This document shows, piece after piece, positions 31,857 through 39,793 of a stretch of 64,000 nucleotides of DNA. Source of the DNA: Amycolatopsis pittospori. Lineage in GTDB: Bacteria; Actinomycetota; Actinomycetes; Mycobacteriales; Pseudonocardiaceae. Where the stretch lies: positions 47,531 through 111,530 of the forward strand of contig NZ_JACBXD010000021.1 of the NCBI RefSeq assembly GCF_013870525.1, given 5' to 3'. Position 1 is the first letter of the stretch. Every line of letters begins with the position of its first letter. The position numbers were made by a program, and so were the translations under genes. Under the pieces are notes generated by a model. It made no database searches and was not told where the DNA came from. It worked only from the letters and a program-made list of their open reading frames with translations.

Positions 31857-32581
31857 TGCTCGAAGGCAAGGTCGCCCTGGTCACCGGGGGCACCCGAGGG
31901 ATCGGGCTGGCCACCGCGCGGGCGCTCGCCGAGGCGGGCGCCACCGTGGTGCTGACCGGCCGCGACGAGGCCAAGGCCAAGGAAGCGGCGGCCGCGGCGG
32001 GGGCCGCGAGCGGTCTCGCGCTGGACGTCACCGACGCCAAGGCCGTGTCGACGCTGGTCCGCGGCGTGGCCAAGGAGCACGGCAAGCTGGACATCGTGGT
32101 CGCCAACGCCGGGATCATGGAGGACGCGCTCCTCGGCATGATCCGCGAGGAACTGGTCGACACCACGCTGAGCACGAACGTCGCCGGCACGCTGCACACC
32201 GTCCAGGCCGCGGCCCGGGCGATGATGCGGAAGAAAACCGGTGCGATCGTGGTGCTCGCCTCGATCGTCGGCGAGCACGGAAGCGCCGGTCAGACGGTGT
32301 ACGCGGCCTCGAAGGCGGCGGTGGCGAACATCGCGCGTTCGGCCGCGAAGGAACTCGGCCGCTCCGGGATCCGGGTCAACGCCGTGGCGCCCGGTGTCAT
32401 CGACACCGACCTGACCTCGGGCCTGACCGACGACGCCAAGGCCGAGAATATCGGCAAGACGCCGCTCGGACGGCTCGGGACGCCCGAGGACGTGGCGAAC
32501 GCGATCCGGTTCCTCGTCAGTGATGACGCTTCGTTCATCACCGGGCAGGTGCTGGGCATCGATGGAGGATTAGTTCTCTGA
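31853..32581 (+). CDS. FabG-like 3-oxoacyl-ACP reductase (SDR)
   Basis: 242 residues from GTG 31853, or 241 from ATG 31856. Classic SDR: TGGTRGIG (12-19 region) for NADP binding, NAGIM after strand beta-4, catalytic Ser in VVLASIVGEHG and YAASK. C-terminal ITGQVLGIDGGLVL as in FabG. Probably reduces a 3-keto acyl group on the adjacent ACP to the 3-hydroxy form. Translationally coupled on both sides (ATGA-type upstream, TGATG downstream). Confidence 0.9.
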   Translation: MMLEGKVALVTGGTRGIGLATARALAEAGATVVLTGRDEAKAKEAAAAAGAASGLALDVTDAKAVSTLVRGVAKEHGKLDIVVANAGIMEDALLGMIREELVDTTLSTNVAGTLHTVQAAARAMMRKKTGAIVVLASIVGEHGSAGQTVYAASKAAVANIARSAAKELGRSGIRVNAVAPGVIDTDLTSGLTDDAKAENIGKTPLGRLGTPEDVANAIRFLVSDDASFITGQVLGIDGGLVL

Positions 32582-33978
32582 TGACCCTTTTGGGTGTGGG
32601 TGCACGACTCATCGACGTCACGAGCGGCAAGACGCTCGCGGGCGAGGAACTCGACACCGAGGTCACCCGCGTGGGGACGGCGTTGTCGCTGCTGCCGCCG
32701 GGCGCGTTGTTCGCGCGGATGTCGGTGGACCTCGACAGCGTGCTGAACTACCTCGGCGCTTTCGAAGCGGGCCGGGCGATCGCGCTGATCGACCCGGCGC
32801 TGGACGCCGACGTCCTGGCCGGGCTCATCGAGCGGTTCCGGCCGTCGGCCGTGCTGTCCGCGCCGGACGCGCCCGCGCCTGAGGGTTATGGAGTCTCCGA
32901 CGGCCACTGGGTCCGCGAGTCCGTTGAAGGTATCGAGCCGCATCCCCACCTGGCGATCCTGCTGCCGACCAGCGGATCCACCGGCAACCCCAAATTGGTC
33001 CGGCTGTCGCGTGGCGCGGTGTTCGCCAACGCCGACGCGATCGCCGAAGTGCTCGGCATCGACCGTGACGAGGTCGCGCCGACCAGCCTCCCGCTGCACT
33101 ACAGCTACGGCCTGTCCGTGCTGAACTCGCACCTCGTCCGCGGCGCGACCGTCGTCATCGAGCCGTCCGGCGTGCTCGGACGCGGGTTCTGGGACGCGGT
33201 CAACGAGCACAAGGCGACGTCGCTCGCCGGCGTGCCGTACCACTACGAGATGCTGCGGCGCCTCAAGTTCGACCCGGCGAAGTACCCGACGCTGCGCACG
33301 CTGACCCAGGCGGGTGGCAAGCTCCGCGACGACCTCGTCGCCCAGTTCAACGACAAGATCCGCGCGGTCGGCGGCCGTATGTTCGTCATGTACGGGCAGA
33401 CCGAGGCCGCGCCGCGGATGACCACCGTCCCGGCGGAACGGCTCGCGGAGAAGCTCGGTTCGGCCGGGCCCGCGTTGCCCGGCGGCTCGTTCGCCATCCG
33501 GCGCGAGGACGGCTCCGAGACCAAGCATCCGAAGATCGTCGGCGAGGTCGTCTACCGCGGGCCCAACGTGATGATGGGTTACGCCGACGACGAGGCCGGG
33601 CTGGCCGCGGGCGACGAATGGGGCGGCGTGCTGCCCACCGGCGACCTCGGTTACCTCGACGAGGACGGGTTCCTCTACATCACCGGACGGCTCAAGCGGA
33701 TCGGCAAGGTCTTCGGGAACCGGGTCAGCCTGGATGATCTCGAGCACGCCGTGCGTTCTGCTTCGGTGGGGATCGACGTCGTGGCCGCCGTCCCGGCCGG
33801 GGACAAGGTCGTCCTGTTCGCCGAAGGGGCCGACAAGGACATCTGCAAGGACGCCGCCAAGGCGCTGTCCGAGCGGCTCCACCTGCACACGAGCGGTTTC
33901 GACGTCCGCCCCATCGACACCGTGCCGCTGCTGGCCAGCGGCAAGATCGACTACCGGTCGCTGGAGGCCCAGGTATGA
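32581..33978 (+). CDS. AMP-binding acyl/aminoacyl ligase
   Basis: 465 residues; ATG shares one base with the SDR stop. ANL-superfamily motifs: phosphate loop LLPTSGSTGNPKLVRLS, YGQTEAAPRMT, TGDLGYLDEDGFLYITGR, hinge GRLKRIGKVFGNRVSLDD and the late lysine in ASGKIDYRSLEAQ. The N-terminal domain is short for an acyl-CoA synthetase, closer to free-standing A-domains that load carrier proteins. Probably activates an acid and transfers it to the neighbouring ACP (inference); substrate not predictable. Confidence 0.85.
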   Translation: MTLLGVGARLIDVTSGKTLAGEELDTEVTRVGTALSLLPPGALFARMSVDLDSVLNYLGAFEAGRAIALIDPALDADVLAGLIERFRPSAVLSAPDAPAPEGYGVSDGHWVRESVEGIEPHPHLAILLPTSGSTGNPKLVRLSRGAVFANADAIAEVLGIDRDEVAPTSLPLHYSYGLSVLNSHLVRGATVVIEPSGVLGRGFWDAVNEHKATSLAGVPYHYEMLRRLKFDPAKYPTLRTLTQAGGKLRDDLVAQFNDKIRAVGGRMFVMYGQTEAAPRMTTVPAERLAEKLGSAGPALPGGSFAIRREDGSETKHPKIVGEVVYRGPNVMMGYADDEAGLAAGDEWGGVLPTGDLGYLDEDGFLYITGRLKRIGKVFGNRVSLDDLEHAVRSASVGIDVVAAVPAGDKVVLFAEGADKDICKDAAKALSERLHLHTSGFDVRPIDTVPLLASGKIDYRSLEAQV

Positions 33979-34139
33979 GTAGCCGCGGCACACGAGCCGA
34001 CCGCAGAGCGCGCGTTGGCCGTCAGGCCCCGCTATCGGGGTGGCAGGGCGTCTTTGTCGGGCAGGTGACGGGTAAGGCCATGTCAAGCCCTGTCGACACG
34101 ATCGCGGTTGCGCGCAAACTCGCGGAGGAAACAGTATGA
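33975..34139 (+). CDS. Possible 54-aa protein bridging the AMP-ligase and LuxE genes
   Basis: A 55-codon frame overlaps the AMP-ligase stop by ATGA (33975-33978) and the luxE-like start by ATGA (34136-34139), exactly the spacing of coupled genes in this operon. It would encode a basic N-terminus (MSSRGTRADRRARVGRQ) and a C-terminal amphipathic helix (SSPVDTIAVARKLAEETV). Against it: third-position GC is only about 70 per cent, well below its neighbours, no ribosome-binding site precedes it beyond coupling, and no homologue is recognised. The alternative is a 157-bp non-coding spacer. Confidence 0.4.
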   Translation: MSSRGTRADRRARVGRQAPLSGWQGVFVGQVTGKAMSSPVDTIAVARKLAEETV

Positions 34140-35188
34140 GCGTCTTTACGCTGTCTCAGGCCGAGCGCGAGAAGCACTTGCTTCCGCAGCTCGCCGAACT
34201 GACCGCGCACCACCGCGAGAACTCCGAGGGGTACGACCGGATCCTCTCGTCGCTCGGCATCGCCCGGGACGCGTCGTTCGCCTCGATCGCGGATCTGCCG
34301 TGGCTGCCGGTGCGGATGTTCAAGACGCACGACCTGCGGAGCATCCCCGAGTCGGAGGTCTTCAAGACGCTGACGTCCTCGGGCACCACCGGCGCGGGCG
34401 CGTCGCGGATCTACCTGGACAAGGCCGCCGCCGGCGCGCAGACCAAGCAGCTCGGCGCGACGCTGCAGGAGGTCCTCGGCGGCGAGCGGCTGCCGATGCT
34501 GATGGTCGACACCATCGGCATCATCAAGAACCGCCGCTCGTTCTCCGCGCGCGGCGCGGGTGTGCTGGGCATGGCGAACTTCGGCCGCAAGCACACCTAC
34601 GTGCTCGACGAGAACGACCAGCCGGACGTCGAAGCGGTCAAGCAGTTCCTCGCGACCTACGGCGACAAGCCGTTCCTGATCTTCGGCTTCACCTTCATGG
34701 TGTGGCAATACCTCTACGAGGTCGCGCGTGAGCACGAACTGGACCTCTCGAACGGGATCCTGATCCACTCCGGTGGCTGGAAGAAGCTGATCGACCGCGC
34801 GGTCGACAACACCGAGTTCCGCCGTCGCTTCAAAGAGGACACCGGACTCACCCAGATCCACAACTACTACGGGATGATCGAGCAGATCGGCACCGTGTTC
34901 CTCGAAGGACCGTCCGGGAACTCTTTGTACTGCCCCGATTTCGCCGACGTCGTGATCCGGAACCCGGAGACCTGGGAAGAGCAGCCGGTCGGCGAGCCGG
35001 GGGTGATCGAGGTCGTCAGCACGCTGCCGCACTCGTACCCGGGCCACGTCCTGCTCACCGAGGATCTGGGCGTCTACAACGGGATCGACGACGGGGACTG
35101 GCCGGGCAAGCATTTCTCGGTCATGGGCAGGCTGCCCAAGGCCGAAGCCCGCGGTTGCTCGGACACCTTCCAGGGAGCGGCGGCATGA
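34136..35188 (+). CDS. LuxE-family acyl-protein synthetase
   Basis: 350 residues; GCGGAGGAAA precedes ATG 34136. ANL-related acyl-protein synthetase: ATP-phosphate loop TLTSSGTTGAGASRIYLD (SSGTTG at 81-86), central FGFTFMVWQYLYE, and the C-terminal NYYGMIEQIGTVFLEG and LLTEDLGV blocks of LuxE proteins. In luminous bacteria LuxE activates a fatty acid and hands the acyl group to LuxC. Here it overlaps a LuxC gene by ATGA, so the same relay (acyl-enzyme to reductase) is expected. No luciferase genes are adjacent. Confidence 0.9.
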   Translation: MSVFTLSQAEREKHLLPQLAELTAHHRENSEGYDRILSSLGIARDASFASIADLPWLPVRMFKTHDLRSIPESEVFKTLTSSGTTGAGASRIYLDKAAAGAQTKQLGATLQEVLGGERLPMLMVDTIGIIKNRRSFSARGAGVLGMANFGRKHTYVLDENDQPDVEAVKQFLATYGDKPFLIFGFTFMVWQYLYEVAREHELDLSNGILIHSGGWKKLIDRAVDNTEFRRRFKEDTGLTQIHNYYGMIEQIGTVFLEGPSGNSLYCPDFADVVIRNPETWEEQPVGEPGVIEVVSTLPHSYPGHVLLTEDLGVYNGIDDGDWPGKHFSVMGRLPKAEARGCSDTFQGAAA

Positions 35189-36426
35189 CCCTCAACCAGC
35201 GTTTTCCGCTTTCGGACGCCATCGAGGTCGACAAGCTCGTCGAAGAGCTGCGGGCCGAGCCCGTCGGCGGACGGCTGCGCGTCGGTGACCCGCGTGTCGT
35301 CGAGTTCCTGACGAAGTTCGCGCGCAAACTTCTCGCGCCCGCGACGGCCCGGCGATTCCCGGAACTGGCGTCGCTCGGTTTCTTCCTGCGTAAGGGTGAA
35401 ATCGCCAAGGCTCTGTCCACTTTGGAGACTTCCGGCGAAGCGCTGCGGTTCCCGCGCGGCCTCGTCTTCCACGTCCCGCCCGCCAACGTCGACACGATCT
35501 TCGTGTACTCGTGGGCACTTTCCGCGCTCGCGGGCAACCACAACGTCGTCCGGGTGTCGTCGCGTTCGGCCGGTGCGGCCGAGACGGTGCTGGAGGCGCT
35601 GAACGCCGCACTGTCCGAAGTGGACGCCGACACCGCGGCCGCGATCACCGCGACGCAGCGCATGGTCACCTACGACCGCAGCGACGCGATCAGTGGCGCG
35701 CTCTCGGTCGCCGCGGACCTGCGGGTCATCTGGGGCGGTGACGCCTCGGTCGCGGCGCTGCGCAAGTACCCGCTGGCACCGCACGCGCGCGACCTGACCT
35801 TCCCGGACCGCTCGTCGTTCGCGGTCGCGTCGGTGCGCGGCTGGCAGAACGCCTCCGAGGCCGAGCGCCGCGGTGCCGCCGAAGGCTTCTACAACGACTC
35901 CTACTGGTTCGACCAGGCCGCCTGCTCGTCGCCGCGCGCGGTGTTCTGGGTCGGTGACGAAGCAGGCGCTCGCGAAGCCGGGCAGGAGTTCCGGACGCTG
36001 CTCGCCGAGGTGCTGGCGACGAAACAGCACGTCACCGAGCCCGCGATGGCCGTCCAGAAGCGGGTTTCGGCGTACGGCGCCGCCGTCGACGGGCTCGTCG
36101 ACGGCATCGAATTCCAGGGCAACGGCCTCGCGACGCTCGAACTGACCGATCCCGCGATCCTGCCGCGCGAGTGGCTCGGCGCGGGCACGTTCGCCAACGC
36201 GCGTGTCGACACGCTTTCCGACCTCGTGCCGATCGTGCTCCGCAAAGATCAAACCGTCGGTCAATTCGGCTTCACCAAAGAAGAATTGACCGAATTCGTG
36301 ACGGAATTGGCGGGCCGCGGTGTCGACCGTGTCGTTCCGTTCGGATCGGCCCTGACGTTCTCCGCGATTTGGGACGGCTACGATCTGCTGACCGAGTTCA
36401 GCCGTCTGGTGACCGTACAGGTCTGA
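35185..36426 (+). CDS. LuxC-family acyl-CoA/acyl-protein reductase
   Basis: 413 residues from ATG 35185; the frame is open upstream but this start overlaps LuxE by ATGA. Aldehyde-dehydrogenase-like fold; the acyl-accepting cysteine is Cys247 in FDQAACSSPRAVFW, the LuxC signature. NADP-binding region around HVPPANVDTIFVYSW and NHNVVRVSSRSAG. Reduces an activated acyl group to an aldehyde with NADPH. With LuxE, the ACP and an aminotransferase nearby, the aldehyde may be built into an envelope glycan or lipid rather than light (inference). Confidence 0.9.
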   Translation: MTLNQRFPLSDAIEVDKLVEELRAEPVGGRLRVGDPRVVEFLTKFARKLLAPATARRFPELASLGFFLRKGEIAKALSTLETSGEALRFPRGLVFHVPPANVDTIFVYSWALSALAGNHNVVRVSSRSAGAAETVLEALNAALSEVDADTAAAITATQRMVTYDRSDAISGALSVAADLRVIWGGDASVAALRKYPLAPHARDLTFPDRSSFAVASVRGWQNASEAERRGAAEGFYNDSYWFDQAACSSPRAVFWVGDEAGAREAGQEFRTLLAEVLATKQHVTEPAMAVQKRVSAYGAAVDGLVDGIEFQGNGLATLELTDPAILPREWLGAGTFANARVDTLSDLVPIVLRKDQTVGQFGFTKEELTEFVTELAGRGVDRVVPFGSALTFSAIWDGYDLLTEFSRLVTVQV

Positions 36427-36460
36427 CCTGCGGAGACAGAGTTCTTTGCGAGGAGGTTCA

Positions 36461-37426
36461 GTGACGACAGTCGAAACGCCCGAGGAGGAGTCTCCGGTTG
36501 CGGTAAAGCAGCCGAAATCCACCAAAGCGAAGATCCTCGACGTCGTCCGCTGGATCGCCATCATCGCCGTCGTCGGTTTCGCGGCGAAGACACTCGTCGC
36601 CAATTGGGGTGAATTCTGGCGGACGTTGTCCGACGTCGCCTGGGAATCCTCCACGTTGAGCCTGCTCGCGCTGATCGCCGCGATCATGGTGTCGACCTAC
36701 GGCTGGCAGGTCATGGTCGACGACCTCGGCAAGCCGATCGGCTACGCCCGGGGCGCGCAGATCTGCCTCGTCGGCTCGCTCGGCAAGTACGTGCCGGGTT
36801 CGGTGTGGGCGTACCTGCTGCAGATGGAGCTGGGGCGCAAGGCGGGGCTCGCGAGGGCCCGGATCTTCACCGGTTCGCTGATCCAGCTCGGCGTCGGCGT
36901 GGTGTCCGCGCTGGTCGTCTCGCTGCTCGCGGCGCCCGCCGTGTTCAGCAACAGCCCGCGGGCGATGTGGCTGTTCGTGCTCATCCCGGTCGGGCTGGCG
37001 ATGCTGCACCCGCGCGTGCTCACCTGGGGCACGTCGCTGGTGCTGCGGATCCTGCGCCGCCCGCCGCTGGACCACCGGCTGAGCTGGTCGGTCGTCGGCA
37101 AGGTGTTCGGCTCGTCGACCGCCGCGTGGGCGTTGCAGGGTGTGCACCTGTGGCTGCTGGCGAACTCCGTCGGCACGCCCGGCTTCAGCGGTTTCGTCCT
37201 TTGTGTCGGCGCGATGGCCGTCGCGATGACCGTCGGGACGTTCGCGTTCATCCTGCCCAGCGGGGTCGGTGTCCGCGAGGTCGCGCAGGTCGCCGTGCTG
37301 ACCGCGTCCGGTCTCACCGTCGGCCAGGCGACGGCCTTCGCCATCGCTTCGCGCGTCATGTTCACCGTCGCCGACCTGATCACCGCCGGCGCCGCCGCCC
37401 TCTCCGCACGCCTCGCCGCCCGCTGA
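36461..37426 (+). CDS. UPF0104 / LPG-synthase transmembrane-region family protein
   Basis: 321 residues from GTG 36461, with GCGAGGAGG upstream. Cytoplasmic N-terminus of about 30 residues, then about eight hydrophobic helices. GSLGKYVPGSVWAYLLQM and LPSGVGVREVAQVAVL (the PxGVGVRE block) are signatures of the UPF0104/MprF-flippase-like family. Members synthesise or flip aminoacylated or glycosylated lipids. Being last in the LuxE-LuxC operon, it may flip or transfer the lipid-linked product (inference). Confidence 0.78.
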   Translation: MTTVETPEEESPVAVKQPKSTKAKILDVVRWIAIIAVVGFAAKTLVANWGEFWRTLSDVAWESSTLSLLALIAAIMVSTYGWQVMVDDLGKPIGYARGAQICLVGSLGKYVPGSVWAYLLQMELGRKAGLARARIFTGSLIQLGVGVVSALVVSLLAAPAVFSNSPRAMWLFVLIPVGLAMLHPRVLTWGTSLVLRILRRPPLDHRLSWSVVGKVFGSSTAAWALQGVHLWLLANSVGTPGFSGFVLCVGAMAVAMTVGTFAFILPSGVGVREVAQVAVLTASGLTVGQATAFAIASRVMFTVADLITAGAAALSARLAAR

Positions 37427-37438
37427 CCCCTTCGCGGC

Positions 37439-37522
37439 GTGCCGTCCGTCCAATCACGCATACCGTCCGCTCAGTCACGCGTGTCGTCCACTGGATCACG
37501 CGCGCCGTCCTCCAGCCCCCGC
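37439..37522. repeat. 21-bp tandem repeats, four units (locus 1)
   Basis: Four contiguous 21-bp units at 37439, 37460, 37481 and 37502. Unit 1 is GTGCCGTCCGTCCAATCACGC (split as GTGCCGTCC and GTCCAATCACGC); the others keep CCGTCC at the start and TCACGC at the end, and the last is degenerate. The same array, also four units, is at 46900-46983. It lies just downstream of the UPF0104 gene, followed by a half copy of palindrome family B. Confidence 0.8.
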
Positions 37523-37546
37523 GATTCGGCACCTACTCGCGATGGA

Positions 37547-37583
37547 TGCACGCGCAACTACCGCATCCAGAGGACTAAACGCG
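37547..37583. repeat. Half copy of palindrome family B
   Basis: TGCACGCGCAACTACCGC and CATCCAGAGGACTAAACGCG match the loop and right arm of the palindromes at 28584 and 54825, but the left arm is missing; upstream sequence is unrelated. It sits directly against the stop of the DUF6541-type gene (37584), so it probably no longer forms the long hairpin. Confidence 0.7.
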
Positions 37584-39536
37584 TCAGGGGTTCAGCCGGT
37601 AGACGACGGCATCGGCGTTCCGGTAGACCTCGGTGACGAAGTTCAGACCCTCCAGGTCGCGCAGTCCGGCCTGACGCGGGGCGCCCGGCGGATAGCCGTA
37701 CTGGCCGAGGATCACCCATCGCACGTTCAGCCGTCGCGTCGCCGCCCGCACGTCGGGATTCGACGGGTACTCGCGGAAGTGCAACTCCAGCAGCCGCGCG
37801 TCCGACGGCGAAAGTGTCTCGTCGAAATGCCCGGAAACCGTGCGGACGCCGGAAACCGCGTACGTCCACACCGTTCCGTCCAGCCGGTCGTTCAGCGCGC
37901 GCTCACCGGGCGCGGCGAACTCGGCCAGCTTCTCCATGGCCACGACCTCGTCGGGGCTCACCGGCAGTTTGTGCGTGTTGGTGCCGGGCGTGTTCGCGTA
38001 TCCGGGTGCGATCTTCTCCGCGTTCGAGCGCGCGTAGAACCCGTTGCTCAGGAACGCGAAGCCGCCGAACACCACCACAGCGACGACGAGCGCCGGCACC
38101 TTCCGGTGCACCACGGTGTCCCGGAGCCAGGCCTGCGTCTCGGCGAGACCGTGCGCCGCGATGATGGACAGCGGGATCGCCGCCATCGACATGAACCGGT
38201 ACGGGTCGTTCCACCACGGCCGGGACAGCGCCAGCACGATCGGCTGTTCCGACGACGTCACCACGATGTACGCCAGTCCCGTGATCAGCGCGGTCACGCC
38301 GATCCAGCGCAGCGCACCCGCCCGCGCGAAGAAGATGAAACCCGCGAGCAGCGCCGCCGACAGCCAGAGCTGCGGATACGGCTCGTAGTGCTGGAAGCCC
38401 AGCAGCGCGCCGAGTGCCGTCGTCGCCCGCCATTCGACCGGCCAGCTGCGGTAGGGCACCTCGCCGTTCGCGAGCCCGATCGCGCCGAACAACTGCAGCC
38501 CCGCGACCACGCTCGCGACGACGCCGACGATCGCCAGCGCGCGCAGGTCCCGCCCGATCCGCCGCCACCGCTCGCCCGGCGCGATCCACCGTTGCAGCAG
38601 TAGCGGGCCGGCGAACAGGATCGCGCCGAACAACGCCGACGAATGCACGCACAGCAGCCCGACGGCGCCGATCAGCAGCACGAAGCCGGTATCGGGTGCG
38701 GGGCGGTCGAGGTATCGCTTCACCGCGACGGCGGCCAGCGGTGTCAGTGCGAGTCCGAGCAGAAACGGGAGCAAAGGTCCCCTGCTCATCGATTCGTACA
38801 GTCCCATCACCGGTGCGATGGAGACGAGCGCGACCGCGCCCGCGAACACCGCGCGGCCCCGGAACACGCGCACCATCGTGACCAGCGACAACGCGAGCAG
38901 TACGGGCAGCAGCGCGGTGTTCACGTCCAGTGTCAGAGGGATGCTCGCGGGGCTGAGCAGGTACACCACGGACGCGAGCAGGTGATACGCGTTGGGATAG
39001 AACACCGGCGGCGCGTCGCCGTACCAGTTGACCTCGCCGGTACCGAACAGGCTGCCGTCCCCGGTCTCGGCGAGCTCCCGGACGCCGTTCGCGTGATACA
39101 CCGCGTCGAAACCCTGCGGGATGGCGTCGAGCCTGCCCATCCCGCGCACCACCGCGTACATCCCGATGGCGCCCGCGAGCAGTACGCACACCCCGACGGC
39201 CAGGTGTCCCGTCCGGCCCCACAGTGGTTCCTCCGGCGGGGGCGGCCACCGGCGCAGGGTGAGCCGTCGCAGGCCGTACGCGACTCCGGCGAACAAGGCC
39301 GTCGCCACCGCGTAGGTCACGGGGTTGAACGGGATTCCGAGCGCGGCCGACCAGGGCCCGGCGAGACCGCCGATGGCGTAGCTCAGCAGCGGAGCCATAC
39401 CGGCGAGGACCCAGCCACGCAGCCCGGCGGCGAGACCGGTGAGCAGTCCGGGAAGTCCGATGACGAGCAGTGCGACACAGACCGTGACGACGTCGGTCAG
39501 CGCGGAGGTCTCAGTGGGCACGAGCGGCACGAGCAT
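37584..39536 (-). CDS. DUF6541-type polytopic membrane protein (paralogue 1)
   Basis: 650 residues from ATG 39536 (MLVPLVPTETSALTD); the frame runs open to 39656 but the first part is not membrane-like. About 13-14 hydrophobic helices, then a soluble C-terminal domain (about 520-650). Repeated similarity to the protein at 47099-49108: GGLAGPWSAALGIPFNPVTY, FDAVYHANGVRELAETGDGS, LALSRPWWNDPYRFM, LRDLEGLNF. The HANG and periplasmic-loop blocks suggest a GT-C-like glycosyltransferase using a polyprenyl-sugar donor, but no experimentally characterised member is known to me. Confidence 0.72.
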   Translation of the reverse strand: MLVPLVPTETSALTDVVTVCVALLVIGLPGLLTGLAAGLRGWVLAGMAPLLSYAIGGLAGPWSAALGIPFNPVTYAVATALFAGVAYGLRRLTLRRWPPPPEEPLWGRTGHLAVGVCVLLAGAIGMYAVVRGMGRLDAIPQGFDAVYHANGVRELAETGDGSLFGTGEVNWYGDAPPVFYPNAYHLLASVVYLLSPASIPLTLDVNTALLPVLLALSLVTMVRVFRGRAVFAGAVALVSIAPVMGLYESMSRGPLLPFLLGLALTPLAAVAVKRYLDRPAPDTGFVLLIGAVGLLCVHSSALFGAILFAGPLLLQRWIAPGERWRRIGRDLRALAIVGVVASVVAGLQLFGAIGLANGEVPYRSWPVEWRATTALGALLGFQHYEPYPQLWLSAALLAGFIFFARAGALRWIGVTALITGLAYIVVTSSEQPIVLALSRPWWNDPYRFMSMAAIPLSIIAAHGLAETQAWLRDTVVHRKVPALVVAVVVFGGFAFLSNGFYARSNAEKIAPGYANTPGTNTHKLPVSPDEVVAMEKLAEFAAPGERALNDRLDGTVWTYAVSGVRTVSGHFDETLSPSDARLLELHFREYPSNPDVRAATRRLNVRWVILGQYGYPPGAPRQAGLRDLEGLNFVTEVYRNADAVVYRLNP

Positions 39537-39793
39537 CCTCGGGGGTGGGAAATCCGCACAGAACCCCCGGGGTGCGGAACGAATGGGAAGCCAGATTAAC
39601 CGGCTGCGACCGTTACACGAACAGGTCACATCCCGACGGGGAAAACGGCGCAACATCGTCTACTCAGGGCGCTCATTACTCACCCATTCGTGTCAACTAA
39701 CTGCGCCAAAAGAAACACCTTGGCGCGGTGATCGATACTTGACCGTAGTCTTTTCGCCAGGGGAGAGGCTCGGCCCGGAAGGGTGGGGATCAG
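39537..39793. promoter_or_regulatory. Divergent region between two membrane glycosyltransferase-like genes
   Basis: 257 bp between divergent starts. An inverted repeat GCGCCAA-N10-TTGGCGC spans 39703-39726, and TTGACC (39738-39743) could be a -35 element. A second interlocked pair of repeats (CGGGGGT/ACCCCCG and TCCGCA/TGCGGA) lies at 39540-39578. Likely a regulated bidirectional promoter. Confidence 0.4.
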
